Under the pieces are notes generated by a model. That model saw only the letters and a program-made list of their open reading frames with translations, did not search any database and was not told the DNA's origin. DNA of 64,000 nucleotides from Castor canadensis (Eukaryota; Chordata; Mammalia; Rodentia; Castoridae), in assembly GCF_047511655.1 (NCBI RefSeq), contig NC_133401.1, forward strand, positions 11,192,001 to 11,256,000, given 5' to 3'. The position numbers and the translations under genes were made by a program. Below, piece by piece: positions 48,478 through 59,321 of the stretch. Positions within the stretch are counted from its first letter, which is position 1. Every line of letters begins with the position of its first letter.

Positions 48478-48524
48478 CACACATGCACAGAGGCACACAA
48501 ACAAATACACACAAACACACACAT
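45307..48524. repeat. array unit 5, with internal 0.82-kb duplication
   Basis: 3.22 kb with the same internal duplication as unit 4: the sub-repeat starts at 46828 and 47650. Units 4 and 5 together look like one higher-order step. Confidence 0.85.
45863..46188 (+). promoter_or_regulatory. promoter-like module and exon-like block, unit 5
   Basis: A degenerate X-box (GCTGCCGTAACAAC) at 45863, TGACATCA at 45933, ATTGG at 45958, and donor GTGAGT at 46183. The first ATG of the block is ATA here. Confidence 0.45.
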
Positions 48525-50694
48525 ATTCATTGCTCATCCAATAGCAAACATTATGGAGTCAGTGAATTTCTGGAAATCATGTAAGAAAAGTACCTTTCAG
48601 CAGTACCAATCCTTAATGAATACCAGGAAACACTGGAGAATCAGGTTAACTTCTTCCATCATTCCTTGCCCATGGTTTAGTGTACCCTGCAGGCCAGAGA
48701 AGAATTGCTGTCAGATCAACAGGTGCATGGGCCGCCATATAACCTCATTCTTAGCTTGCCAGACCGCTAGTACCACACTCTAAGATCACGTGGTCTGGTG
48801 AACCTCTCAAATCAAGGCAGTGTGTTTATCACAGTGAGGTCCACGGTGGACTGTTCTGCAAAGTTAGATACAGCCCCAGGTGGCACACAGGCCTGTTGGC
48901 ATTCCAAACTGTGGGACATGGAAGCTTTGTCTAGCAATGAAGAATGGATTCCCTCAATCTGATGGGCTCAAGTTACCCATGTGCTCCTGCTCTTTCTGCC
49001 CCTTGTTTCCCTAGGTCACAATTAACAGAGAAGTCTTTCACACAAGACAGGGGCCCGTTCCTTCAGCTTCTTCATGCTTGGCTGGCTGGGCTGCCATAGC
49101 AACAGGCCAGGCAGGAGCTTGCCTCAGGACTCTCCAAGTTCAAGGGGCTGTGAGCCCACTGTGACAACACAACCAGGTTTTTCCTGATTGGTCGGACTGC
49201 GTAAGCACTCTCCTTAAGGACCCAGCCAACTCAGGTCTCCAGCCACTTGTGTTATAGCATCCAGGCAAGATGTTTAGATCTGAGCATGGCGTTCCTGCTC
49301 CATATTACTACCTCCACTTGTTCTAGGTGGAACTGGGGTGATATTTCTCTCCTGTTTCCAAGAACTCCCAATCTAGTATTCAAATTTTGGATGACAAGAT
49401 GCGTTTTTTTGAGGTGAGTACAAAAATGCCTCAAACCTTTTGCACTTCCATCAGCCAGGAAACTCCTTTCATTTTGGATGAGGCAACTTCCCTCTCAGAA
49501 CATCTCCTTTCACCTGAAGTTATTCCCTTATGTGGATGCAAAGAGTACCACACTGGGAACCACGATGTTGTTACCCAGGTTTCTCTGTTCCTAACTTCAT
49601 CAAAACATGGAAATGTATGCACTGGCTGGCAAGAGCATGAAACTGACCACAGGAATTCACTTAATGAGGACAAAGAGATTAATTCACTTTCATCCAAGAA
49701 ATGCACTGGATCACACAGGGGATAGTCAATGAATGCATAGTATTCCCAAGACAGTGATTGGTACCCTTTCTCCAGTGAATGGCAGCTTTCAGGAACACCA
49801 CAAGCTATGGAATACCATGAAACACTCGGGAAGGATATTCATTTCTGCCAATATTCTCAGTGACAAATCACTACACCTTTCATTCAAGGAACTGAAGACT
49901 TAAAGTCAGGGTGACTCAAGGCTTTTCTTCAAACTGACATCAGGAATTAAGCTAATTTCTACAAATCAAGGAGGCAAATTGAAACAGAAAGATAACAAAC
50001 ACATACACAAACACATACACACACACACACAAACTGGTGATATCCTAATTGTTATCGAGTGAATGAATTTCTTTGCTTGTATGTACTGAATAGTGTAAAA
50101 GAAACAGTTTGATTGAAGGGGTTTTACGCATGCCTAAACAGTGGGTATACACAATGTGTGTGAAATAGTTTGTAGTCTGAGAACTGATTAGAACGAGCAA
50201 AGAAACTAAAACATTTTCAAACCAGAAATATTGCACACACACACACACAAACCACACACAAAATAAAACAAAGACTGTCCATATTCATCGCATGGGGAAA
50301 GTTACCCACAATAGCTGAAAGTACAGGTGTTACGCTACTGAGGGGACAATATCAGCACTTCAGAAAGGATCATGCTAAGAAAAATATGTGAAGTGACATT
50401 ATTTCCATCAATGTTCTTGGAAGGAAGATATACTGTCACATTTATGCAAATAAACAAGCAAAGTGTAATCCACCAAGACTGTGCCTGAAGCAATCACTTG
50501 AATTGTTTATATTCCATGAATGCTGAATAGTTCCTCCTTACAAAATATATTGTACTTGATCCACAGAAAAGAAGATTTGATCTATCCAAAATTATTGACT
50601 TCCAAGAAACAATCGTGACTGCCATTTTGGAAAAGGGTATCTCAAAGAAACTGACAAAAGATATATTATCCTACCAATCCTGTGTGCATGGGCT

Positions 50695-50733
<39 letters not shown>

Positions 50734-50778
50734 ATATGCACAGAAGCACACAAAGAAATACACACAAACATACACACA
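48525..50778. repeat. array unit 6
   Basis: 2.25 kb with the promoter-like module. A part from 'aatagcaacatttagc' to the 'acagtgtaaaag' step is deleted near 50090. Confidence 0.8.
49090..49419 (+). promoter_or_regulatory. promoter-like module and exon-like block, unit 6
   Basis: X-box-like site at 49090, CRE-like TGACAACA at 49162 (one change), ATTGG at 49187, and donor GAG|GTGAGT at 49414. Confidence 0.48.
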
Positions 50779-52809
50779 TTCATTGCTCCTGGAATAGCAA
50801 ACATTCTGGAGTCAGTGAATTTCTGAACCTTCATGTAAGAAAAGTACCTTTCAGCAATAGCAATCCTTAATGGATACCAGGAAACAGTGGAGAATCAGGT
50901 TAACTTCTTCCAACATTCCTTGCCCATGGTTTAGTGTACCCTGTAGGCAACAGAAGAGTTGCTGTCAAATCAACAGGTGCCTGGGCCGCCATGTAATGTC
51001 AACTTACCTTCCCATTTTGCTAGCACCACACCCTAAGATCATGTGGTCTGGTGGGCCCATGAAATCAAGGCAGCGTGTGTATCACAGTGAGATCCATGGC
51101 GGCCTGTTCTGCAAATTTAGATCCAGCCCTATGTGCCTCACAGGCCTGTGGACATTCCACACTGTGGGACATGGAAGCTTTGGCTAGCAGTGAAGAATGG
51201 ATTCCCCTAATCTGATGGGCTCAGGTCACCCATGGGGCTCCTGCTCTGAATGCCCCCCATTTCCCTAGGCCACACTTAACTGTGAAGACTCAACACAGAT
51301 CAGAGGCACCTTCCTTCAGCTTCTTCCTGTTGGTTGGCTGGGTGCCATAGCAATAGGCCAGGCAGGAGCAGCCTCAGGACTCTCCAAGTTCAAGGGTCTG
51401 TGAGCCCACTGTGATGTCACAACCATGTCTTTCCTGATTGGTCAGAGTGCGTAAGCACTGCCCTTAAGGACCCTCCCCCTCCAGTCTCCAGCCACTTGTG
51501 TCACAGTGTCCTGCAAAGATGTTTGTACCTGATCATGCCTTTCATGCTCCATAATACCACCTCTGCTTGCTCTAGGTGGAACTGGGATGATATTTCTCTC
51601 CTATTTCAAGAATTCCCAATCTAGTACCCAAATTTTGGACAACAAGATGTGTTTTTTTGAGTTCAGCACCAAAACGCCTAAAGCCTTTTTCACTTCCATC
51701 AGCCAGGAAAACTCCTTTCACATTGGATGAGGCAACTTCCCTCTCAGAACAACATCTAACATCACCTGAGGTTCTTCCCAAATGTGGACGCAAACTCTAC
51801 CACACTGCGAACCAGGATGTTGTTATTCTAGACTTCTCTGTTCCTAACTTCATCAAAACAGGGAAACGCACAGACTGGCTGGCAAGAGCGAGAAACTGAC
51901 CACAGGAATTCACTTAACGAGGACAAAGAAATTAATTCACTTTCATCCGAGAAATGTACTGGATCACACAAGGGGTTGTCAATGAATGCATAGTACTTTC
52001 TAGTCAGTGAAATGGATACCCTTTCTCCAATGAAGGCTTCTTTCAGGAACACCACAAACTGTGGAATACCATGAAACACTCGGGAAGGGCATTCATTTCT
52101 ACAAAAATTCTCAGTGACAAAACACTACACCTGTCATTCAAGGAACTGAAGACTTAAAGTCAGGGTGACTCAAGGCTTTTCCTCAAACTGACATTGGGAA
52201 TTAAGCTAATTTCTACAAATCAGGGTGGCAAATTGAAACATAAAGATAACAAACACATACACACACAGACACACACACACACACAAACTGGTGATATCTT
52301 AATTGTTATCGAGTGAATGAATTTCTTTGCTTGTATGTACTGAATAGCAGCATTTAGCAAAATCAAAAGTCATTGAACACTAGCACAGCCTGGTGTATTC
52401 CATCAATTGCCACAGTGTAAAAGAAAGAGTTTGACTGAAGGGGTCTTATGTATTCCTGTAAAGTGGGTATACACAATGTCTGTCAAACAGTTTGTAGTCT
52501 GAGAACCTATTAGAATGAGCAAAGAAATTAATACATTTTCAAACTACAAATATTGCACACAAACACACACACACACACAAACCCACACCACACACAAAAT
52601 AAAACAAAGCCTGTCCATATTCATCACATGGAGAATGCTACCCACAATAGCTGAAAGTCCAGGCGTTATGCAACAAAGGGGACGATATCAGCACTTCAAA
52701 AACGATCATGCTAAGAAAAATATGTGAAGTGACATCATTTTCACCCATGTACTTGGAAGGAAGACATACTGCCACATTTATGCAAATAAACAAGCAAACT
52801 GTAATCCAC
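50779..52809. repeat. array unit 7, truncated
   Basis: 2.03 kb, ending at 'gtaatccac' where L1-like sequence begins. The donor-like site is lost here (GTTCAGC at 51661). Confidence 0.8.
51341..51666 (+). promoter_or_regulatory. promoter-like module and exon-like block, unit 7
   Basis: X-box-like GGTGCCATAGCAAT at 51341, CRE-like TGATGTCA at 51412, and ATTGG at 51437. The donor position is destroyed (51661). Confidence 0.42.
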
Positions 52810-53079
52810 TTCCCAGCTGATCCACGTCAGACCTTCTCCCTCTCCACAGGCACATTTCATGCTAAATGAAATAAATAAGGCAAAGCAGGATATGAAGGAG
52901 GATGGGTATGAAGACACAGTATTAGCACTTGAAGACAAGCTAGAGGAATTAGAACCTTCAGATAAAGATGAAGAAAACAAATATGAAGGTCAAAATGGAA
53001 CAACCACGACTTCTAGGTTACAATTACAAGTACAAATTATAAAACACAGGCATAGAAGAAGAGGTACAAACCAGAGGTA
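52810..53079 (+). other. sequence between array and L1, with exon-like look
   Basis: A pyrimidine tract ending in cag (cttctccctctccacag, to 52849) precedes an open stretch 52859-53098. It encodes an acidic, lysine-rich, coiled-coil-like peptide (MLNEINKAKQDMKEDG, LEDKLEELEP). It may be the N-terminal coiled-coil part of the L1 ORF1 that follows, or an unrelated exon fragment. I cannot decide. Confidence 0.35.
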
Positions 53080-54943
53080 TGGAAAACATATTCAATAATG
53101 TAATATGAGAAAATTTCCTGAAACATGAGAAAGAGACAGTCATCCCATGGAAGGGTTTTAGGACACCCAGCACACACACACATACACACACCAAACTCCT
53201 CCGAGTCACATTATAGTTAAAACTGTAAATATACAGAACAAAGAAAGAATATTAAGAGCTACAATAGAGAAGTGACAAACTACATATAAAGCAAATCTAT
53301 CTGATTTCTCAAGAGAAACCCTAAAAGAAAGGCAGACAATGTATTTCAGACCTGAAAGAAAACAGCTGGTGACCTAAACTGGTATATTCAGCAAAACTAT
53401 CTTCCATGATTGAAGTAGAAATAAAAACCTTTCATGATAAACAAAAACTAAAGGAATGCATGAATGGGAAGCCAGCACTTCAGAAGATATATAAAGGAAT
53501 GCTACCTGCAGAAAGGAAGATAGATGTAATCAGGAAAATACCAGAAAGAATAAATCTTACTGGATGAGAAGATTAACAAATGAAGCTGATGAAAGACTCA
53601 AATATTATGAAAAAGAAAAATGACAGGTATTAGTACATGTATTTCCATAACAACTCTCAATGTTAATGTCTCAATTCTCCTACCAAAAGACGTAGACTGG
53701 TGTGTTTGATTTTAAAAAAAGACCAATCCATTTGTTGCCTAAAAGAAACATACCACAATGGCTAGACAAATACAGACTTAAAGTGAAAGGATGGAAAAAG
53801 GCACTCGAAGGAAGCAGAACCTGAAAGCAGGCAGGAATAGCTCCTCTCTGACATTCAGAATTCAAAATAAAATTAGAAGAGACAAAGAAAATCCTTTCAT
53901 ACTGAAAAAGAAGCAACCCATCACAAGATATAACAATTGTAAAATAATACACACTAAACATGAGCACACCCAATTCATAAAACAAACACAACTACACATA
54001 AGAGCACAGATAAACTTCATATAAAGTGCATGAACTCCACACCTGATGTTCACAAACGAATGTCATCCAGATAAAGAATCAACAAAGAAATTTCAGAATT
54101 AAAAGACACCATAGATGAAATGGATTAAATAAATAAAACTGCAGACATGCACATTCTTCTCAGCAGCCCAGGGAACTTTCTCCAAAATAGGTCTTATTTT
54201 AGGACATAAACCATATCTTAACAAATATAATAAAATAGAAGTGACTCATGTATTTTATAAGATAATAATGGATTAATCCTAGAAATCAACAGCAAAAGAA
54301 ACTACAGAAAATACACAAAAACATGGAGCCTGAACAATACACAGTCAATGCTCAGTGGGTCAACAAACAAAACAGAAATAAAAAATTCCTAAGACAAATG
54401 GAAATGAAAACAGAACTTACAAGAACCCTTGGGACAAAGCAAAGGCAGCACTAACAGGAAAGTTTATAGCTATGAGTGCCTATATTTAAATACAGAGGAT
54501 CACGAGGGAATACTTCAAAAACTTGTATTCTAATAAACTGGAAATCTTGAAGAAATGGATAAATTTCTAGGTGCATGTGACCTATCTAAAACGACCCAAG
54601 AGGACATCAACAGGTCTGTACCTCATTCTATGAGGCGAGCCTTCCACTGGTACCAAAACCAAAAAAAGGAAACAAAAAGTAGAAATTGTAGATGAACATA
54701 GATGCAAAAATTCTTTTTTCATTTTATCATTTTTACATTTACTCACCTGTGTATATATATCATTTGGGCCATGACAGACTATAAGAAAGACATGGCGTTT
54801 TTGCTAGTTTGAGATAAAGACAGCTGTACAGAGAGAGATTCTTAAAAAATCTTTGCAAAATTTGTAATAAATCATTTGCAAACCAAATTCTTAATAAAAT
54901 ATTTGCAAACCAAATTCCACAACATGGTGAAGTGATCACACAC
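53080..54943 (+). mobile_element. old L1 (ORF1 C-terminal part to ORF2 start of reverse transcriptase), plus strand
   Basis: The ORF1 C-terminal words ('gaaaatttcctgaaacatga', 'caaactcctccgagtcacat', 'tttctcaagagaaaccctaa') are followed by the ORF1 end, the ORF2 endonuclease region and 'aaccaaattccacaacatgg' at 54906. Many stops. A small minus-strand L1 end interrupts it at 54711-54832, and its right end is cut by an LTR at 54944. Confidence 0.8.
54711..54832 (-). mobile_element. short L1 3' end, minus strand, nested in the older L1
   Basis: The antisense of an L1 tail ('catttttacatttactcacc', 'atcatttgggccatgacag', 'gacagctgtacag'), starting with a T-run. It splits the older L1 at 'gcaaaaattc'. 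Confidence 0.65.
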
Positions 54944-55333
54944 TGTCGGGAGCTGACAGGTGTATGGAATAAACCGCGGGTTGGGTTTCAGTTTGGCACA
55001 GCCCACAACTGCAGAAAGGAGAAAGCATAGTTATTCCCAATAGATCGCTGCTTGAATTGGCACAGCCTCAACCGCAGAGGTGGGCAAGATGCGGTACAGC
55101 TGTTTAAGATGTTTACATTGGGAGAGAAGTTGTCACAGGTTTCTCCTGTTCCCGAGGATTACAATGTCACACCCTCCCCTGAGAAGTGTGTCTCCGCCTG
55201 GTGTTGCTACTGTGTATAATAAACGCACTGGAGGTGGAGGGGCCGGTGTGTCTCCATCAGAGCACCCAGCCTACCTGGCCCCAGCGTCATGCACGTTTTG
55301 TCTTTTGTCTGTTGTCTTTTCCGGCATCTCCCA
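54944..55333 (+). mobile_element. solo LTR of class II (ERVK/IAP-like) type, probable
   Basis: It begins TGTCGGGAGC and can end in CA at 55333, about 390 bp. It has an AATAAA at 55218 followed by a GT-rich U5-like part (tgtcttttgtctgttgtctt). The candidate 6-base target duplication is TCACAC against TCACCC (one mismatch). The boundaries are inferred; the sequence differs from the 3' LTR of the adjacent provirus. Confidence 0.55.
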
Positions 55334-55336
55334 TCA

Positions 55337-55500
55337 CCCCCATTTGTGCAGCCTGCTCTAAATGGTATATAAGAAAACTCCCTTTGTTCTCGGGACTCAG
55401 CCTTTGGTCATGAGTCCACTGAGTTGCTGCCTGCTTGCTTAGTAACTTACTTCCTGAAAGCTTTGGTGCCCTCTCAGTCTGTCTCAGCCCTCCTGCAACA
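55337..55500 (+). repeat. 5' LTR remnant (R-U5 part) of the class I provirus
   Basis: It aligns with 60994-61157 of the 3' LTR: 'cctgctctaaatggta', 'gagtccactgagttgctgcc', ending CTGCAACA against CTGTTACA. It has a TATA-like TATATAAG near 55366. The U3 is missing; the class II-like LTR abuts instead. Confidence 0.8.
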
Positions 55501-56555
55501 TTTCTGTGAGCCCGCCCTGGACTTGGATGGTGGCGATTCCACTCCTTGTCACTGGTTCAAAGTCCCCATCCCACTGGAACAGCTGCCCCTGCCAGGCACC
55601 ACTGGACCATGTTCATCTGAGTGGGGGAGCCTCTCTCCTGGTGAGCGAAGGAAGTGAGTTCCGGTTGCACAAAGAACATGAGAAGGCTTGGGAACCAATC
55701 TTGGAGCCCCACTCATCAGACTTGTAAGAACCTGAGTTCAAATTCAGACCTGCCTCAAGAGGAAGAAGGGAGTCTGATCAATTCTCAGTAGGAAACCAAG
55801 TAAAGCCCTTTTTTGGAGTGCAGCTGTGTCTTTCAGGTTCAGGGAGCAGTGTGGAAATACTGTGCTGTGTGAGAGTGTATGAAAGTGAAAGCCTGAGACA
55901 CAGCCTGGTTATGAAGCACATGTGGAGTCCCAATCTGTGGATCTGTGGCAAACTCATATGGTCTAGGGTGAGCCCTAACAGGGTCTCCAGTCCAGAGTTT
56001 ATATGGACTCACTATGGCCAAGAGACACCTAAATCCCCATGAGGGGTGCAGCTGGAGATGGACAAAGTGATGATGTTATTTGTTTTCCCTTATGTGCTGC
56101 AAAGGTGAACCTCTTACCTCATCTCCACAGCCCTCATCCCTTCCATCTTTGTTTCTATCTAGATGTCTGGCAAACAGGAGAAATGTGAAGAGGTCAGAGT
56201 AAAAACACTCCCCTAGAACTTTAAGAGGGAACTTAGTGGATATTATGGACTGACTACTGACAAGCTTAGGACCTTCTGTGAAATAAACCGGCCTGCTTTT
56301 GATGTAGGATGGCCCTTGGAGTGGTCATTAGATAAGGTCATGGCCAAAAGAGTTTTTAAAGTGGTTGTATGGGAGCCTGAAACACCCAGATGTTTCCTTA
56401 TATTGATTGCTGGCAGGATGCAGTCCTTAGCACATGTGGCTAAAGCCCAACCCAGAGAAAGCATGTAGGGTTATGGTAGCCAAGGTGGCAGCAGCTTCTA
56501 AGTACAGGGAAAAATGTAAAAATCCAAAAAAAAACCCCATATTAACAGTAGATCT
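55501..56555 (+). pseudogene. provirus leader and gag remnant
   Basis: A splice-like or primer-binding leader follows the LTR, but I cannot identify the tRNA primer. Around 56230-56460 the frame resembles a gammaretroviral matrix segment (RPAFDVGWPLEWSLDK). No capsid major-homology region or zinc knuckle was found before the L1 insertion. Confidence 0.6.
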
Positions 56556-57036
56556 CCACATGATAAACTGAGAGCACACAAGGGAGATATGAGGATAGGT
56601 AAGACACCCAAAAAACAAGATAGCATTTGTTGCCCTCAATGCAGAGAAACTAATGCAGAAACTTTAAGGTGACAGAGGCCAATAGGAGAAGGGGATCAGG
56701 AACTAGAGAAAAGGTCAGTTCGAGAAAAATTAATTTAGAAAGTAACACTTATGTACAGGAAAGCAATGAGAGGAATCTCACACTATAGCTATCCTTATCT
56801 CAAACAGCAAAAACCCTTGTTCCTTCCTATTATGGCTTATACTCTCTCTACAACAAAATTAGAAATAACAGCAAAATAGTTTCTGCTGGGTATTAAGGGG
56901 GTAGGGGGGAGAGGGAGAGGGCTGAGTGGGTGGTAAGGGAGGGGGTGGGAGCAGGGGGGAGAAATGACCCAAGCCTTGTATGCACATATGAATTTTAAAA
57001 CTAAATAAATAAATAAATAAAATAACAAAAAAAAAA
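56556..57036 (+). mobile_element. L1 3' end inserted in the provirus
   Basis: It has the same 3' UTR sequence as 22790-23277: 'gagcacacaagggagatatg', a G-rich tract at 56896-56960, 'tgtatgcacatatgaattt' and an AAATAAATAAATAAAT tail. It separates gag from pol. No clear target-site duplication was found. Confidence 0.85.
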
Positions 57037-57239
57037 CCCATGGATCTCAAGGAGTTCACACCCCCCACCATGTGCCACTGTACAGAATAGAGAATTTCTA
57101 GGAGCTGCAGGTTTCTGTGGGATATGGATCCCCAATTACTCTCTCTTGGAAAAACCCCTTTATGAAGCAGAAAGTGGGAGAGTGGGAACCCATGGTATGG
57201 GGAGAAAACAAACAAACAAAAAAAGGCCTTTAAAAAATT

Positions 57240-59275
57240 AACAGGGCACTCTCAACTGCCCCTGCTCTGACAGGGCCGGCAGTTATTACAAATCCCTTCT
57301 TCAGACTTATGAGAGTCTGAGAGCTGTAGGAGTCTTGACCCAGCTGCTAGGTTCCTGGCACTGCCCAGTGACTTATTTATCAAAGCAACTTGATGCAGTT
57401 TCCCTAGGCTGGCCGCCCTGCCTGTGCACCCTGGCGGCCACTGCCTTCTTGGTGGCTGAAGCAGACAAACTTACTTTGAGACAAAAACTCACAGTCTGAG
57501 TTCCCCACTCTCTTTTGACTGTCATGGCTCATAAAGAAAATGATTGGTTATCAAATTCCTGAATGGTCAAATGTCAAAGGATATAAAAACCTGCATGTCC
57601 AGCTAGAAGTTGTTAAGACTCTAAACCCAGCCACCCTATTACAGGTTAATTCAGGCCCACCTGAGCAAGCCTGTTTAAGGTTATGGATGAGATGTTCTCC
57701 AGCTGGCCAGCCTTGACCAACCAGCCCATTAGTCTTCCAGATGTTCAGTATTTCACGGATGGCAACAGCTTTGTCCCAAAAGACACTCGTTTTGCTGGAT
57801 ATGCAGTAGTGACTCTGGAAGCTGTCATTAAAAACACAACCACTGCCAGTTGGGACTTCTAACTTGGGAGAAAAAGTGCTAAATATAGACAAAAAATTCT
57901 AAAATTACTAAAAGCTCTGTGGGCCCCTAAGCGAGTAGAGGTCATGCACTGCCCAGGGCACCAGAAGGGGGACAACAGCTGTTTGGGGAAATAGAAAGGC
58001 TGATAGGGAAGCCAAGTGAGCAGCCCTCACAGGAGGACAAACATCATCCTCATGGACAGCTGCCTTGTTCCTGTGTTCCTTATCTGAATGAGATCTATGG
58101 TGTGCTTCACGAGAACAGGCTTGGTTTGAGACTGACGGTGAAAATTTTCTACTGGACAGATGGTGGAAGTTTACTGAGGCTTGCATTGTCATACCTGAGT
58201 CACTGGCTCCCATTTGTCAAAGAGTTCCATGAAGGAACTCACTCAGGACAAATAGCCTTTGAGACCACCCTGCCCAGCATTTTTATGTCACCAAGTAAGA
58301 CAATATGTAAAAGGTGCAGTCTGAGGGCCAAAACCAATCCCCGATGTTTGCTGGTGTTTGTCTACACCTTCTCAGGATGGATAAAAGCCTGCCCCACTCG
58401 GACTGAGAAAGACCAAAAAGTGGCCAGGTGTCTTAAAAAAAATCATCCCTGAATTCAGAAAACTTCTCCATAATCTCTAAACAGTCTTGCTCTGGTGGGC
58501 CTGAATTAACCTGTAATAGGGTGTCTATTGGGTCAGACAATGAGCCAGCTTTTGTGGCTGAAGTGGCTAAGAGTTAATGAGTTAATGGCTAAGAGATTAA
58601 AAGTAACTTAAAAGCTAAACCTGGCCTACCACCCCCAGTGTTTGGGAAAAATAAAAAGTATAAACAGGATTCTAAAAATTACAATAAAAAATATGCCAAG
58701 AGACCCACCTATTATGGGATCAATAACTGCCCATAGCCTTGCTCAGGATTAGATTAAGCCCCACCAAACAGACTCTTTCCCCTTTTGAAATATTTATTTT
58801 GGCATCTACTCCCTTCAGTCAAGGGCCTGTGAGGGGACCTTAAAAAAATAGGTGACCTCACCCTGAGACAACAGATAAAGGCCTTTGATTTGACTCTCTC
58901 AAAAATCAATGACTGGGTAAGAGAGAGACTCCCTGTTAGCCTGACAACTCCCATGCACCCTTATAAACCAGGGGATGCTGTTTGGGTAAAGAAATGAAAT
59001 GTTCAACTATAAAGCCCCACTGGCAATACCCTTTTGTTGTTTTGTCACCCCCACAGCAGTTAACGTAGCAGAGATCGTTCCCTGGATCCACCACAGCTGA
59101 GTGAAGCCAGCTTCCCTCGATTGGGAGTGCATCCCTGACCCATTCTCACCATACAAGATCACCTTCAGAGCGCTAGAGCCTTTCCCCAATAGGACCCTGC
59201 TGTCCAGGAGACAACACGAATCCACAGACAAAGAGACATCAGCCCTTTTCTAGTCACTCTGGAAGCTGACTAGTC
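57240..59275 (+). pseudogene. pol remnant: RT connection, RNase H, integrase
   Basis: The connection domain (YLSKQLDAVSLGWPP near 57380) is followed by RNase H with a TDG triplet near 57760 and a GNRKADREAK-like end near 57990. The integrase catalytic region has a DNEPAF triplet near 58540, and the integrase C-terminus lies near 59090. The reverse-transcriptase palm with its YxDD box is absent, as are protease and the late gag. Stops are common in all frames. Confidence 0.8.
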
Positions 59276-59321
59276 TATGAATGTCAGAAGCTTGAGGAGT
59301 TGCCCATCTCACTTTGAGAAT

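Larger units (their letters stand above)
35552..52809. repeat. macrosatellite: seven tandem units of 1.8-3.2 kb
   Basis: A 17.26-kb head-to-tail array flanked by L1 sequence on both sides. Using the landmark 'gaatagcaaacattctggag' the units start near 35552, 37384, 39764, 42078, 45307, 48525 and 50779; the last is cut at 52809. Every unit has CA microsatellites at the same three positions: before the landmark, before 'aaagtggtgatatcc', and after 'gaaatattgca'. Copies differ by scattered substitutions and indels. Frames are not conserved between copies, which argues against a long protein. I do not recognise the unit. Confidence 0.93.

Noticed and set aside
48366..48783. CA-repeat-spanning frames with poly-(Thr-His) peptides
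   Set aside because: Simple-repeat artefacts present in every unit of the array.
35552..52809. CRISPR-like array
   Set aside because: Units are kilobases long, in mammalian DNA, with no short direct repeats plus spacers.
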